From contig WPIO01000020.1 of assembly GCA_009760855.2 (NCBI GenBank), positions 5,465,501-5,529,500 on the forward strand: a stretch of DNA of 64,000 nt. Direction: 5' to 3'. A program made the position numbers and the translations under genes. Below, piece by piece: positions 34,845-46,799 of this stretch. The stretch comes from Cristatella mucedo. Taxonomy: Eukaryota > Bryozoa > Phylactolaemata > Cristatellidae. Each line of letters begins with the position of its first letter. The stretch's first letter is position 1. The notes beneath the pieces are model-generated. The model was not told the DNA's origin. It worked only from the letters and a program-made list of their open reading frames with translations, and did no database searches.

Positions 34845-36120
34845 CATTGGTTCTGGAACGATTGAGAACAGCGATCGGTCTGGCAGACGATGCACTGGCG
34901 TGGTTTAAATCGTACTTGTCTGATCGCGTTCAATCCGTATCGTGAGAGGGTAATTTCTCACACACGAGACGGATCACCTGTGGAGTCCCTCAAAGGTCCA
35001 TACTCGGTCCCTTGATGTTTTACATTTATACTCAACCTCTGGGAAAAGTGATCAAGGCCCATGGAATAGGATATTACTTTTATACTGACGATACTCAGCT
35101 ATATGCGTCATTCAAACCGTCGGAATCTACTGCAGCAACTGATAAACTGAATGCTTGCCTTGCCGACACTTGATCCAGGATGTCGGAAAACTTCTTACAA
35201 CTAAATGACAATAAAACCAAACTGCTGCTCACACCCTTAGCATGTGGCTGAATTAAAAAGCTTTGCTCTTCTAATAGGTAATGCTGCTGTGTGACCATCA
35301 CCACGAGCTCGAAATTTAGGTCTCGTTTTTGACAGCTGCCTTAATTTTAAAAGCTTCATTCAGAAGACCGTTTCTACAGCTAGCCATCGTGTCCAATCCC
35401 TATCCAAGATTAGGAGTTGTCTTCCACAGTGGGTTGCAAAAATAATTAACTAGCTCGTTAGTTCTGTCTTGGCTTGATTATTGTCATTCCCTTTTGGCTG
35501 AGCTACTAATAGAAAGCAACTAGGCCACTGCTGCTGACTATAAATACGGCTGCAAGGCTAGTCTTCAAGTCCCAGAGGTTTGAGCACGGCTCTCCGTTGC
35601 TAAAAGAGCTAGGATGGATGCCGGTTGAGCAATTGATACCGAGCCAAGTTCTTATGCTGACTCACAAGGCCCGCCACGGCTGGGCTCCTTCACACCTAGC
35701 TGAACTGCTGTACCAGTTTCAGTCCTTTCAAGCTCTCAGGTCCTGTGTGGACAATATATTAGCTGTTCTATTCCTTTGCTTAAAGACCGTTGGCGATAGA
35801 AGCTTTAGCACTGAAAATCCTATACTGTGGAACTTGCTTTCACAATTCTTAAGCAACAACAACTACTCTCCTGCTATTGACTATGGCTCATCCTTTTCAG
35901 AGGTCCTGAGCTGCTACTTCCATGCTACTCACTACCTCAACTGCTCTTCTAACTCTGCTATGCTCCCCACATTCTCTTGGTTGCGTGAGACGAAGTGTGT
36001 TGGCTACCGAATGGGTACCGAAAGCAGCTTATTCTGTGAATGTGCTATGCAAAACTCTCTTGTGTAACATCGACATAGTCTTTATGGCTTTGTGGAGTTA
36101 GAGATGGAGATACATTACAT
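34845..36120 (+). mobile_element. family B CR1-like LINE, 3' two thirds
   Basis: Plus-strand reading, with stops: ALAWFKSYLSDRVQSVS, a GVPQ-SILGPLMFYIYT-like block at about 34,980, the catalytic YFYTDDTQLY at about 35,070, MSENFLQLNDNKTKLLL, and the C-terminal frame 35597-36067 (MPVEQLIPSQVLMLTHKARH to VGYRMGTE). The 3' end has GGCTTTGTGGAGTTA and a CATTACATTACC tail. These are hallmarks of CR1-clade reverse transcriptase, with T-D-D in place of A-D-D. In-frame stops make it a pseudogene. Confidence 0.9.
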
Positions 36121-37164
36121 TACCTTACAACGTGCACCCCTCCATGAAAGATGGAGCTTCATTTAGAGTTGCTTTTATGGACAATTGCTGTGAGCAGTGA
36201 ATTAAACTGGTTGATTGAAGTTTTTCACTAGCCATTTCATTTAGGCGTTTGAATGTCATCTTTGACGAAGCTAGGCGCAGCAAGACTCCTAATCTGCTGA
36301 CAGCGCTTTTTTACCCACTAAATGCTTTGAGCAGTGGTTATTGCTGCTTAGTCTGGATCGACCACTAGGGCGATCTTAATGCCCATGTCACGAGTCGGTT
36401 TCCGCCTGCGGGTAAAGTCAGATCTAAGTGGCACCGAGGGCAATGCAGGCTGACAATCATTAGAAATCGGAATAAGGATGTCAACACGTAAATCCACTCC
36501 TTACACCTACGTAAGTCGATCGAAATGGGCTCTTCTAAAATGCTATTGTTGTAAGCAAATGCACTATCGGTCGATCCAAAGTGAGCCTACTATCGCCCGT
36601 GGTCCTATTAACACTTGCACAAAAGAGTTTTTCAATCAAGGCCAAGTTTTTAGCTGCTGGTGATTTCCATGTACAGGCAAGACTATATTTGGCTTTCGGT
36701 GCGTCGGCGATTGCCAAATACAAGTTCAAACAAATAATGTGGACCTGACGCTCATGAGTTGGTGCTTCAGTCGAGACAGAGAGATTTGTTTCCAGCTATT
36801 GAGAAATTAATTATCCAATTAAGGGCAATCCCACCTGGCTATGCGATGGCAAGAAGAATTTAACTCAACTTCTGCCCGGCACAAGAGCCGTAAGCCCTGG
36901 AATAGTCCCAAAGAGTATCGACTGTCTAGGCTATAGGTAGCTCATGATTGCAATAATCGCTTCAACATTGGTCACTTGGTATTAAACCAACCAACTTTAT
37001 TCATTTTCATCCACCAATTACTTGGATGTGCTTACTCAGAATCAGTAGCTATCAGCTTTAGCTGCTTGCTGAGACTAACTGGCTGATGAAGTGTGGAGTT
37101 GTCTTTCTTTTCAGAAAGACTGTGCAATTCATTCCTGACTTGCAGACATGAGTTTGGCAATCGT
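36121..37164. other. unassigned sequence
   Basis: No recognisable gene or repeat. The frames here are short and unsupported. Confidence 0.4.
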
Positions 37165-38022
37165 AGAGTTGGAGTATTCGATCTAAGCAGCCGGTTCCAG
37201 CACCAGTGCTCGCTCACCTGCTGAGCCGCCGGCTTTAATGCTATCTATAAAACCTCCTTTGTTAGCTCCAGCAGTGAGCAATACAGCACTGCCATCTATG
37301 CGCTGGCCTACTCTCCTGCTGTTAAATGTTTTTCCTCACAGTGACCCATCGACGGCTGTTAATGCAGCTGCTCTGGTGGAAAAGGGCTGGTGATTGCTCT
37401 AGGGCACAGCTGGAAGTACCTAGCCTGCCACAAGTGCACCTGCCTAGTAAAAAGCTGGATGGGCCCATCAACCAGTCTCACCACCCTGACCTGATTTTGA
37501 AGCCTCCCTTATCATCAAATAATTCAAGGATGGCTTAAACGTTTGGGTGCAGTCGCTGTATGCTGATTTCCTCCTACATCCTCAGGGTCTACACATATCT
37601 GGCTGCATGTCTGGCGACTATCCGACTGATCAGTCCCGGCAGGTTCTGATACTTGAACTTGCCCTAGGATATTGAGCTCTTTTTTCTTTAGAGCCCGAAT
37701 AAATATACAAAGCCTGCCACCTGGGTTTAAGTTTATTACTTCATGGAGTGGCTGCAATAAATAACCATGTGATTACTCATATTCTGAGGCTTCTCCAGCG
37801 ATAACAGAGTGGCCACCATACGACTGGCTGCTACACTGTTTTCATCCTATATGCAGGCAGTAGTAACCCACTATGCCATTTCATTTAAGGTGCGATTCAA
37901 GTAGTTTTCATGGCGAAAATATGTTGCAAACTATGCTGCAAAGTGCATTCTTCAAGAGGCTAAAACGACTTAGGTACTGAAGTGCTAGCACCTATCGCTA
38001 TACTAAGACCAAGTCGCTAAAG

Positions 38023-38047
38023 TATATATATATATATATATATATAT
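38023..38047. repeat. (AT)n microsatellite
   Basis: A pure AT run of 25 bp inside copy 1 of repeat C. Confidence 0.95.
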
Positions 38048-41000
38048 CATTTGCATTTATTGATATTTAACAATATCAATAAACAAGTGTTGCTAAATGA
38101 ATGGCTGCTTCCAGATTGTACGGGCGGTGGGCCATAAACAAAGCACACCCAGACCAGGCAAAGACTGAGAGGCTGCTACATAGGCTGTGCTATGATTCAT
38201 ACCAACCTCGGTGACACAAGGCAGCCCTATTCAGTACCACCAAAAGGTCAATTGCTCAAGGTGCATCCTGCAGAAAAAAAGTTCTTTGGTTTCCAGTTAG
38301 CCAGGAAACTGTGGTATCTTTTGCTGCCCAGAACTCCCGACCGACGAAGATGGATCAGGGAGAAGCAGGCTACTGAATGCTGCTGGCCTGACAGCACAGT
38401 GCAAGTCTGTCTCCAGTTCACCATTTGCTCCTTCTTCAGCTGCCAGCAGCTGTGACCGGCAACCGCAGATGATTCGTGCACCACAGCAGCCTCCTTTTCT
38501 TACTAACCGTACCTCTTTCAAATGAACCTGGCTTTGGGATAGGATAGAAATCAGCTCCCCCTGTACCACTGGGAAGCAGCAACCCCCTCCCCCATATGGC
38601 AAGCCAAGTATCCAGGTATCAGTGGTGGGGCCTAACCGCATGGTAGAGAGTGTATTTGCAGCCACCGAACAGTTTGGCGCCACTCAAATGAGCAGCTAAG
38701 CATCAGGCTTTCAGGAAATGCTCTTGCTTCTGCGGGAGCAGCAGGAGGCACTGCAATCTGATATGAGCTGAGCTGCAGAAGGTGCCGAACTTTGCCACCA
38801 GCTTCTACAGCCATGCCAAGCCTGAAGGCTTGCCTGACATCGTGAACTCAGCCTAGCCCAGCCATATGCGAGCTTCAAAGATAGAACATGCCCAAACCTC
38901 GACCTTTGCTACATATGCCTGAGCTGCTCATTAAATCCAATTCTTGGTGCTCGTTAGTGCTGCAGGTCTAATGAACAACAAACAGCAATTCTGGATAGTG
39001 GCAGTCACCTGTAACAAGCAGCACAAATCTGCATATGTTTGCAAGTAATCGATACGAATTCGGAAAGTGCCTTCTTCTAAGTTCCTGTTGATCCAGACAG
39101 AATTTCTTAAATTATCAGACACAAACTGTCTCGCTGATCATGTCATTAGCATATTTAAGTGAAGTCTGTACACAGAGACACTAATCTCACATGCCTGGTC
39201 CCATTGTAGCCACCATCCGGCTCTGAGAGAAAAAACAAGCTTTAGCTTTCGAATATGGGTGGAGCTAATGTAGTTGGTATCCTCACAAAGCAGGCTGTGT
39301 ATTTGTGGTTGTAGATGCCCAAGCAGTGAAAATAGCTTAAGCTCTCAGCTGCCGAGGTAGCACTGGCGATGGCACCTGCATGCAAGAGGCCTGGATGATC
39401 TACACGACCTCTCAGATGCCCCACATTAGTAATGCCAGCCTTGTGCAGCAGGCTGACTCCAGTGAAGCTGAAGACAAGGCTGATATCTCTGTGCTTGCCT
39501 CAATTATGTCTTGTTCTATTTGTTGGATAGTGGTACAAAACCCTATCGCTTCCATAGCTATAGGCATATGCAGCAACCCTATTTACTTAGAGCAAGGGGC
39601 ATGCAAGGTGGCTGGCTTTTGACACACCATTATGCATGTTATACACTCAACCTGATTTTCTACATAGTCTCTACATACCCGGTTAGGCAAGGTGAAAATC
39701 CAGCCTTTTTTTTAGGAGGGATCCAGCATAGATAGACCTGCATACAATAGGAACACGTTGGAAAGTAGACCGTGGTAGACAACGAAGTGAACAGGCTATT
39801 TGACGTAGCTTATTCCTGCTTGGCTCGTTGGTCCCCTGGATTAAAGCCTACTGGTGAATTTATAGACCTAATCCTTGCGATGTCTTTGTGTAGAAGCATA
39901 TCTAATCCCTGGCACTGTTCCCTGCTCAGCAAATGGTAAAGCACAACCGATGTATCATTCATTTCAATAACTTTATTTGTTAATAGACACCGGCAAGCAA
40001 TGCTATGCAGGCGAAATTTCTAAGAGTAGGCAGTTGTCGAGGCACACTGTTGCAGAATGGTCAGGAAATATCGCCTCTGCCTCTCCATCATGCTTTACTT
40101 TCTAGCCTTGAGCCGATTACGAGTCCAGGCTGCAATAGCTGCTGTCAACTGTCACTCAGAGCAATCATCTGGTTCAAAAGCACCGACATTGATTTGTTCA
40201 TCTAGTGCCACAGGTGTAGTGTGTGCCACAAGTGGCTACATTCAAGCACCACGTTCGTCGAGCAGGGAAAGGAGAAGCCGATACAGAGGCGAGCACTACT
40301 AAAAAAAGTAGACATAAGCAGGCAGATCGTCACAGCTAGGCAGACGACTAATAAAAAAGTGGTCACATCCTGAAGACTGTCTAAGTGACCGAACGTCCTG
40401 ATTTGAACTGGTGTGGTATGGACTACCCAGGCTGGAAGATAACAGAGGTAGCAGGTGCCGATCGCATGCATGCTCAAGCAAAGCTGACCTACAATCTGTG
40501 GTAGCGTTTATTACAAGCTGCCAACGTCAATGGCTGTGTGGCGCCTGGTTAAGGTGGGGCCAGAGGAGATTGGCTCTTAAGCAGTTTTGTATATACAGCG
40601 CAACTACAAAGCAAGTGCTAGGTACAGCATCGCACAGCTGGCTATATCCACATGCAGATAGTATCACGAAGCAGCTATATACAGCGTTTGCAAGTCGATT
40701 GTAGGATGCTTGACTCTGAGTGGCAGGAAAGCGGCAATTGCAGGGCAGTAGTTGCTCCCAGGGCTTCTGCATTGGTTCAGTCGGCTGACAACATTCTCTA
40801 GCAGTTCAATCGCCGGCTGAGCGAGTGCATCCCATCAAGGACAAGCTGTGCCATGACGATGCTCTCGTTGACTTTGCCTTCGTGCTTAAGCATTCCTATG
40901 AAGGTTGCAATCAACATCGAGCAGGTTGAAAGCGGCCAGCTTAGCTCCGCTACGAATTTCATAAGCAAACGACATTGGCCGAGAATTTCCAAGCTCAGAA

Positions 41001-41439
41001 CATGTACTTCGAGCTAAGCTAGGTCACAAGTGTAGCTCACTTCTCATTCCAGGACAGCTGGTGACGAAGATGTCTTTGTGAGGGACAATCAGTGATCAAC
41101 TGTTGTGGGTAAGGAACTGGTTCAGCCGAGCTCAATGCATAGGGAGCTGGTTCTAGTTGGTTCTGTCAATTCCTTTTTGACGTCAGTCGTGTAGTTGGTC
41201 TTACCGAGGCATTACATGTCAGGATGCATTGTGTGTTCCCATCGAAAAGTGCTAGCAAAGATACTCGGCTACCTGTTTTCTGCAAAAGATCAAGACAGGG
41301 GCAACGTGTCAATGAATAGCCACTAAAGCACAGCTTAGATTAAACGAGCAAAAGAGGGTAATTGAAGATCAGGCTTGGCAATGGTTTTAAGTTCAGCCAC
41401 CTGTGATAGGGTAGTGCTTATTTCTTGGCATTCATAAAA

Positions 41440-41575
41440 ACTATAATTCCTTAATATAGTGCCCTAAAAGATCATAATCTCTATTCAGACGCTTCACATA
41501 TCAGTCCAGGCTCGATCCCATGACATCAGCCAGGCTTTCTTCTGAGCGAGCATCTTAACCACTGGACCAAACAAG
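41440..41575 (-). mobile_element. type alpha SINE: tRNA-like head with family A tail
   Basis: On the minus strand: A box TGGTCCAGTGGTTAAG (complement at about 41,554-41,569) and B box GGGATCGAGCC (complement at about 41,509-41,519). The tail, seen on the plus strand, reads TTAATATAGTGCCCTAAAAG, then ATCATAATCTCTATTCAGAC, then GCTTCACAT, and aligns with the family A LINE terminus. The corresponding place in copy 2 of repeat C lacks it, so the insertion is younger than the split of the two copies. Confidence 0.78.
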
Positions 41576-41808
41576 GCAACATGCTTGGGAATACAAATTA
41601 ATGAAGCCAGCTCTATTCCAGATGCTGGGAATGAAGAGCAAGACAGTCGGCTAAAACTCCTGCACTCATCTCATCCTGCAGCAGGAGAGCTGTTACACTA
41701 GTTGCAGCATACTGACCTGGCCAAAGCATCTCATCAAGGCTTAAGAGCAGCTCCTAGGCATCCACTGTCCCACTCACCTACGGCCTTCGTGCCATTTCTA
41801 TGGGAAGC

Positions 41809-41846
41809 CGAGGGGAGGGAATCCTCACGTGGATTCCCTCCCCTCG
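41809..41846. other. hairpin in repeat C, copy 1
   Basis: Arms CGAGGGGAGGGAATCC (41,809-41,824) and GGATTCCCTCCCCTCG (41,831-41,846) are perfect 16-bp complements around a 6-nt loop TCACGT. An outer pair CTATGG/CCATAG flanks it. The same stem occurs in copy 2. Confidence 0.95.
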
Positions 41847-42894
41847 CAATTATTCCATAGTAGCTCTTTACTTTAGTAGACAGGAGCCGAGTGAACAATG
41901 TAGCCGGTCAGGTTAGCCCTGTCTATATGTAGTCCATGTCATGGGTCTATTAAGCCTCACCCGATTGGTGGAGACTGCAATTCCTATAGCCCAATGAGCA
42001 TAGCTGCCTCTTGACAATCAATTACTTCAGGTCAAGCAGATCCAAGCTGGTAGAGGAAGCTTTCGGACTGAGCAGCTGATAGAGTTGGCTGGTAAGCTGG
42101 GTAGCTTACCCAAATCAATCAAGCTGGCCCAGATGTGCTGCACTGGCAGGCCTGCAGCCCTATCACCACTGGGTACGCAGCTATTATCACGACTGTAGCT
42201 TTTTCTTTGGAGCAGAGCTTCAGACTCTGCCAACCAAGAGTCGTTGATTGCCCTAGGGTTTCATACAGCAATGCTAAAACACCAGTCTCCACAGTCAGTC
42301 TCCACACAGTCGATTCAGTATCCCTGTATTCTTCTTAGAGTGTGCTGAGAAGACCGATTATTATTAATAGCTGAGAATTTAAATAATCAAGCATATATCA
42401 TCCACTAAATTGTCTATAAAAAGTAGTTACATTATGTTACCAACACAGTAGCAAGGTTTAGCCAATGCCTATTCTCACGAGGCTCACAAGGCAGCAGCAG
42501 AAAGGCTATAGGCACTGCAGCAGGCGACTGCCCAGCCCTGCTTTTAAGTTGAGTCCCCTCATCCCCTGGGTGTGCTAGTACAGCCCTTGGGTCTCAGAAA
42601 AAGCACCACTCCTACTTCCCAGAAATAGCCCACCGAGGCCTGAGGTTAATGTGTCACACCACATGCCACATCAAAGGTGGACCACATGACAGGATGCGCT
42701 TCACCTGGGTATAGTGGTGTAGGCTAGGAACCGTTTGGGCTATAGAAAGAGGGGGCACTTTGCTAGTTCGTCTCGGATTAGCTTATGCATTCAAAATCAT
42801 ACCGTTTACCACCATGCCGTGATAACTACTTGCAGAGAGCAACAGAGAGCTTTTGCATTTCCTCTATGTACACCCAGCTTGTTGACCCCATGGT

Positions 42895-43370
42895 AGTCTG
42901 GTGGCTAAGCATGCACAACATTCAGCCGGTAGCTGCACAGTAAGATCCAATTCACTGGAACAAGTAGGTAAAGCAAAAGACTATGCTTTGAGAGAAGGCC
43001 ACTGGACTAACGAAGGCAAAGAGCTGTGTACAGTGCTGTAGCGCTCCTCTGCACACTCTCCTAGCCTCTCCTACCTTGTTCTGGCATAGCTGTCTGGGCT
43101 TTAAGGTTCGGAACCATGCTCACGATCTCAGGCAAATGAGAGAGTACGAAATACTGAGGTTTCAGGTTTTGGTTTAGTATACACTAGTTTGGTTGATTGC
43201 CTTTGATTGTCGATTGATTTTGGTCTCAATACCCACTTGTGCCATCACTGAACCCACGAATAACTGGCCTAGAATTAACTGTTACATTTGGGCTGATCAG
43301 CTATGGCAGGGTGTTATTTTTTACGTATACGCAAGCCCGTCTTTCACAGTCTCCCCCCAGAGTGCCAAGA
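42895..43370 (+). repeat. interspersed repeat D, copy 1
   Basis: Aligns with 62,283-62,760 through GACTATGCTTTGAGAGAAGG, CTCTCCTAGCCTC, ACCTTGTTCTGGCATA and TGATCAGCTATGGCAGGGTG. A tRNA-like start (CTGGTGGCTAAGCATGC, then AAGATCCAATTC) suggests it might be a SINE, but the boxes are imperfect. Confidence 0.65.
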
Positions 43371-43374
43371 AAAT

Positions 43375-43565
43375 GCGCGGCTTGACTGGGAGCCAGTGCA
43401 GGTCGGTAAGAAGTGGTTGGATATGGCAATTGCAATGCTCACGGCAGACAAGCCTATCTGCCGAGTTTTGCACCAGCTGTAAGTGCCTGATTGCACAGAC
43501 CGGTAGACCAGCAAGCAGTGAGTTACAGCAGTCAAGACTGGTGTATCTGGGGTAAGGATCTGCAT
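43375..43565 (-). mobile_element. family A CR1-like LINE, internal fragment
   Basis: The minus-strand frame at 43321-43575 has DCCNSLLAGLPVCAIRHLQL, then VQNSADRLVCREHCNCH, then LLTDLHWLPVKPR, the family A C-terminal block. It is truncated at both ends. Confidence 0.88.
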
Positions 43566-44282
43566 TATGGAGCATGCATGAGTCTACGGGAAGCTTGGAG
43601 TTCCAAATCTAAAACAGCAGAGAAACAAAAAATGTAAGGTCAATTCAATTCAATAAGCTGGGGTCAATAAGCCCCAAAACGTATTTTAAAAGCCAATGGG
43701 GATGAAGGTTTCTCAATTTGCAATAAAGCAGCCCTGCATAAGCCAGATGCTTGAGGTCAAACAAGAGCACAGCTTAGCTTAGGCTGGAGAACATTGGACA
43801 CCGCATACCTGACTATTCGGCGGGTCCTTTCGAAATATTCTAAGCCAAAAAAGAGTTAACCTTCGGAGAAAGATCACTTGTCAATAGCAGGACAGTGGCG
43901 ACTCTAAGGCATCATCATTGAACTGATCCAAGAGTATTGGCTATCATAATATATTCTATACCAAGATAAAAGAACCACCGAAGCCTATTCTTTAACACCC
44001 CTGATCGCTGCTGTTTTAATGGTATAAGAAGGCTATGAAAATCTTCTCAAGGATCTATGAGAATCTCATTTTGAGTTCACTGACAGTACACAGCTTTGCT
44101 CCAAACTCGTGCGAACTGAACACACCCTGCAGCTTCCATGTTTAAGAAGAAGAACAGCATCAGAGTAACTTATGTATTATATACATATATTTTCGAGCCA
44201 TTGAAACGTCACTATTATTAATATTAACGAAGCTGCCCAAATAAGCAACTATTGTACAATAGAAACTAAAGAAAAATCTGTT
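43566..44282. other. unassigned sequence
   Basis: No gene or repeat recognised. Confidence 0.4.
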
Positions 44283-44530
44283 TATCACAGCAGTTAATGG
44301 ATATCTGTGGTTCGTCTTTTATGAGCTTGTGCGTGCTGATACTGTGCATTTGGCCACTAACAAACTTGACCCTGTGCATTTCACCCTTAACCTTGTTATT
44401 CATGTCGCTTATTGAGCATGCTGCCACTAGCAATTCAAGCTTGCTTCCTTTGCTGCTAATGCGAAGTGTCTAGAAAGAGATTGAGTTCTCTGAGGTCACT
44501 GCATTAAATGCATTCTTATTATTATCACAA
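44283..44530 (+). mobile_element. family A CR1-like LINE, 3'-end fragment
   Basis: Plus-strand order: GTGCGTGCTGATACTGTGCA, TGACCCTGTGCATTTCACCC, GTGTCTAGAAAGAGATTGAG, then TTCTTATTATTATC. Confidence 0.92.
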
Positions 44531-45825
44531 TACAAACATAAAAGGCTACAAAACCACTCGAAACAGCATTAATGAAGAGTTATTCTCGCACAGGTGAAAA
44601 GTAGATCTATATTCCAATATTTCAACAGATATACAGGAGCAGCTAAAAACGGGATCGAAAATCATTAATAAATAATCTAAGCGTGGACAAGCAAAGGTTT
44701 TTGTCTTCCTTATCAAGATTACCATATGTGAGCCAATGGAGCCAGGCTACATCTCAACCTCACCATTCCAAAACGGGATAAACAAGAAATCCTTGCATGG
44801 TAATAAAACGGGCTGACACAAATCCCATGTTACAAATTGAAAGCCAAAATTTTACCTTCTAAAATAAACACCGCAGTAATCACTTTTTCAAAGCAAAATT
44901 CGACACATTGCCCATGGGTTTGACATATCTATAACGCATCGACAATATTGTAATTGGATCAATCACGGATTTAGTACCCCCATATCGGCGTCTGGGCTAG
45001 GAACGTAGTCAGGCAAGGAAGCATCGCCTCTAAGTTTGCTGGAAGAGATTTCCATTATACCTCATACCTATCACAGGCAAATCTAAAATTCACGCTGATC
45101 AGCTCAAACCTGTACCTTTGCTTGGCAGTCCCACAGAACTAGCATACAACAGCAAGTCATAACCTAAACCGCCTTTGAAGCGAATATAAAAACTCAGGGA
45201 ATCGAAATAGGGATACCAACTATCTAGAGGATATGTTTGATGATAGCTGTAGCACTCTGCAAAACAGAGAGAGAGAGAGAGCAAAGATAAAGCTTAGGGT
45301 TTAGTGAGCCTGTCTTACTGTAAGTAGACCTGCATCCGATATTCGAGAAGCAAGCTGTACCGTAATGTGTCATCACATGTATTTTATGAGCGATTAGTAT
45401 CTCACTAGGTAAATTGGTTGCTTATTACAACCTCGCTCCAAAGGTTGTTACAGTCCTCCGGCTGGCAATCCTTCATTTCCTCTGCAAGCAGTGGAGATAG
45501 CCTTTGAGGTTCTTACGTCCACCAAGTAAAAATAAGCTCTTTAATAAGGTCAGAGCCTGTATATATGTATACACACATATATATATATACACGTATACAT
45601 GTGTATATATATATATAAATATAAACAGCCTATTAAATAATATTGTAGAGTAATGTGATATTGCAATACATAGTATTGTATTAATTGTCTTTATATTAAT
45701 AATCTATCGTATTGTAATATACCTTATTTAAGAGCCTGCTTTGATGTGGGGGACGGAAAAGCCTTTGATAAATAAATATATATTAATATATACATAAATC
45801 TAAAACTCATAAAACTATAAAACCG
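44531..45825. other. unassigned; small microsatellites
   Basis: Contains a (GA)n run at about 45,267-45,282 and a mixed TATACACACATATAT microsatellite at 45,558-45,622. No gene recognised. Confidence 0.45.
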
Positions 45826-45995
45826 TTTGACGGCAGTGAGAACACCCTGGTGGTGGCGGCCAGAAACAAATCGATAGGTTTGAGGCCATATCCCGGTCCT
45901 TTCAGACCGCTAGCTACCGGACGGTAGTGGTGAGGCCGTTTGTAGTCGGCGCCCCGGGTAGCAGATGGCCGGACAATTACATCAGAAAATTAGGG
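45826..45995 (+). mobile_element. R2-superclade retrotransposon fragment
   Basis: Plus-strand readings PFDGSENTLVVAARNK, then after a frameshift VVVRPFVVGAPGSRWPDNYI, match the region just after the endonuclease core of the element at 27.55-29.3 kb (EDALVMAARKKVDKF and LAVARPFLVGAPGSWWPDN). It is the same family, on the opposite strand and truncated at both ends. Confidence 0.75.
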
Positions 45996-46799
45996 GAACC
46001 TGGTGGACCTCAGAAATGAGCGCTCGGATTGGATGGCATTTCGCTGGCTCTGAGTGATCTACGAATTCAAAAACTCTCAAATATGACGGTTGAAAGAAGA
46101 TTTTCAACCACACATAGACTTTTCCTGGGCGCAAACGCTTGATTGAATATTCCTTGCTTGCGCGAAGGTTATAAAACCAAAGTCCCTTCTCCAGATTGCA
46201 GTGCAACATTGCAGGATTTTATCAGAGGTTGCTTCTTAATGTAGTTTGCAGTGACAGCTAAATTTTTGGTAACTAATCATACATGTCGAAGAGGTATTCA
46301 TGCATGCCTCTGAAATACTCTGGAAAACCAGGCTGCACTTAAGGGTGGCATTCCTGTCAGATCTAAAAGTAACCTCAGTTGCCTCCTCAGTTTAGATCTT
46401 GCCGAAGTAAAAATTTGAGATTCAGTCTCTGCTGAGGGATATGCCACCAGCAAAGGTGATAAAATGATGTCAATGGTTACACTTTTTTCTACAAGGTTAT
46501 GAATTACCCAGATCTTGTGGATGGCTGTAGCACTCCACCATACCATCCGACTAGGGTTGTAAGCGCGAGTCCTTGTTTAATGAATACTCAACGCCTTTAT
46601 CGCAAGATACGACGGATTAAAAAATTATTTTTATTATTAATTTTCTTTACAATTGTAGTCGTCATCGGGTCAGGAATCGCATAACCTAAAGGAAACTTAA
46701 TGAAGTAATGTATCAAGACACAGGTGTACTTATTCCCCAGAATTAGTGTTAATCACATTGCAAACTATATACATATACACTAATTCCGTCGGGAGTGCA
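45996..46799. other. unassigned sequence
   Basis: The short frames at 45982-46209 and 46298-46546 (minus) show no family signature. Confidence 0.4.

Larger units (their letters stand above)
37165..42890. repeat. long repeat C, copy 1
   Basis: About 5.7 kb aligning co-linearly and in the same orientation with 49,287-53,950. Matched landmarks include CCAGCACCAGTGCTC, TATCTGGCTGCATGTCTGGC, TAGCCACCATCCGGCTCTGA, and the near-identical block AGAGGAGATTGGCTCTTAAG (40,563 and 51,928). Further matches are TTGACAATCAATTACTT and CTTAGAGTGTGCTCAGA-like sequence. It differs by indels, including a private SINE at 41,440-41,575. Both copies carry the hairpin described separately. No long ORF survives on either strand. 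A minus-strand reading with conserved GHLxPQIxSLxCExTxxISSTH hints at a lost coding region. The family is not recognised. Confidence 0.85.
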
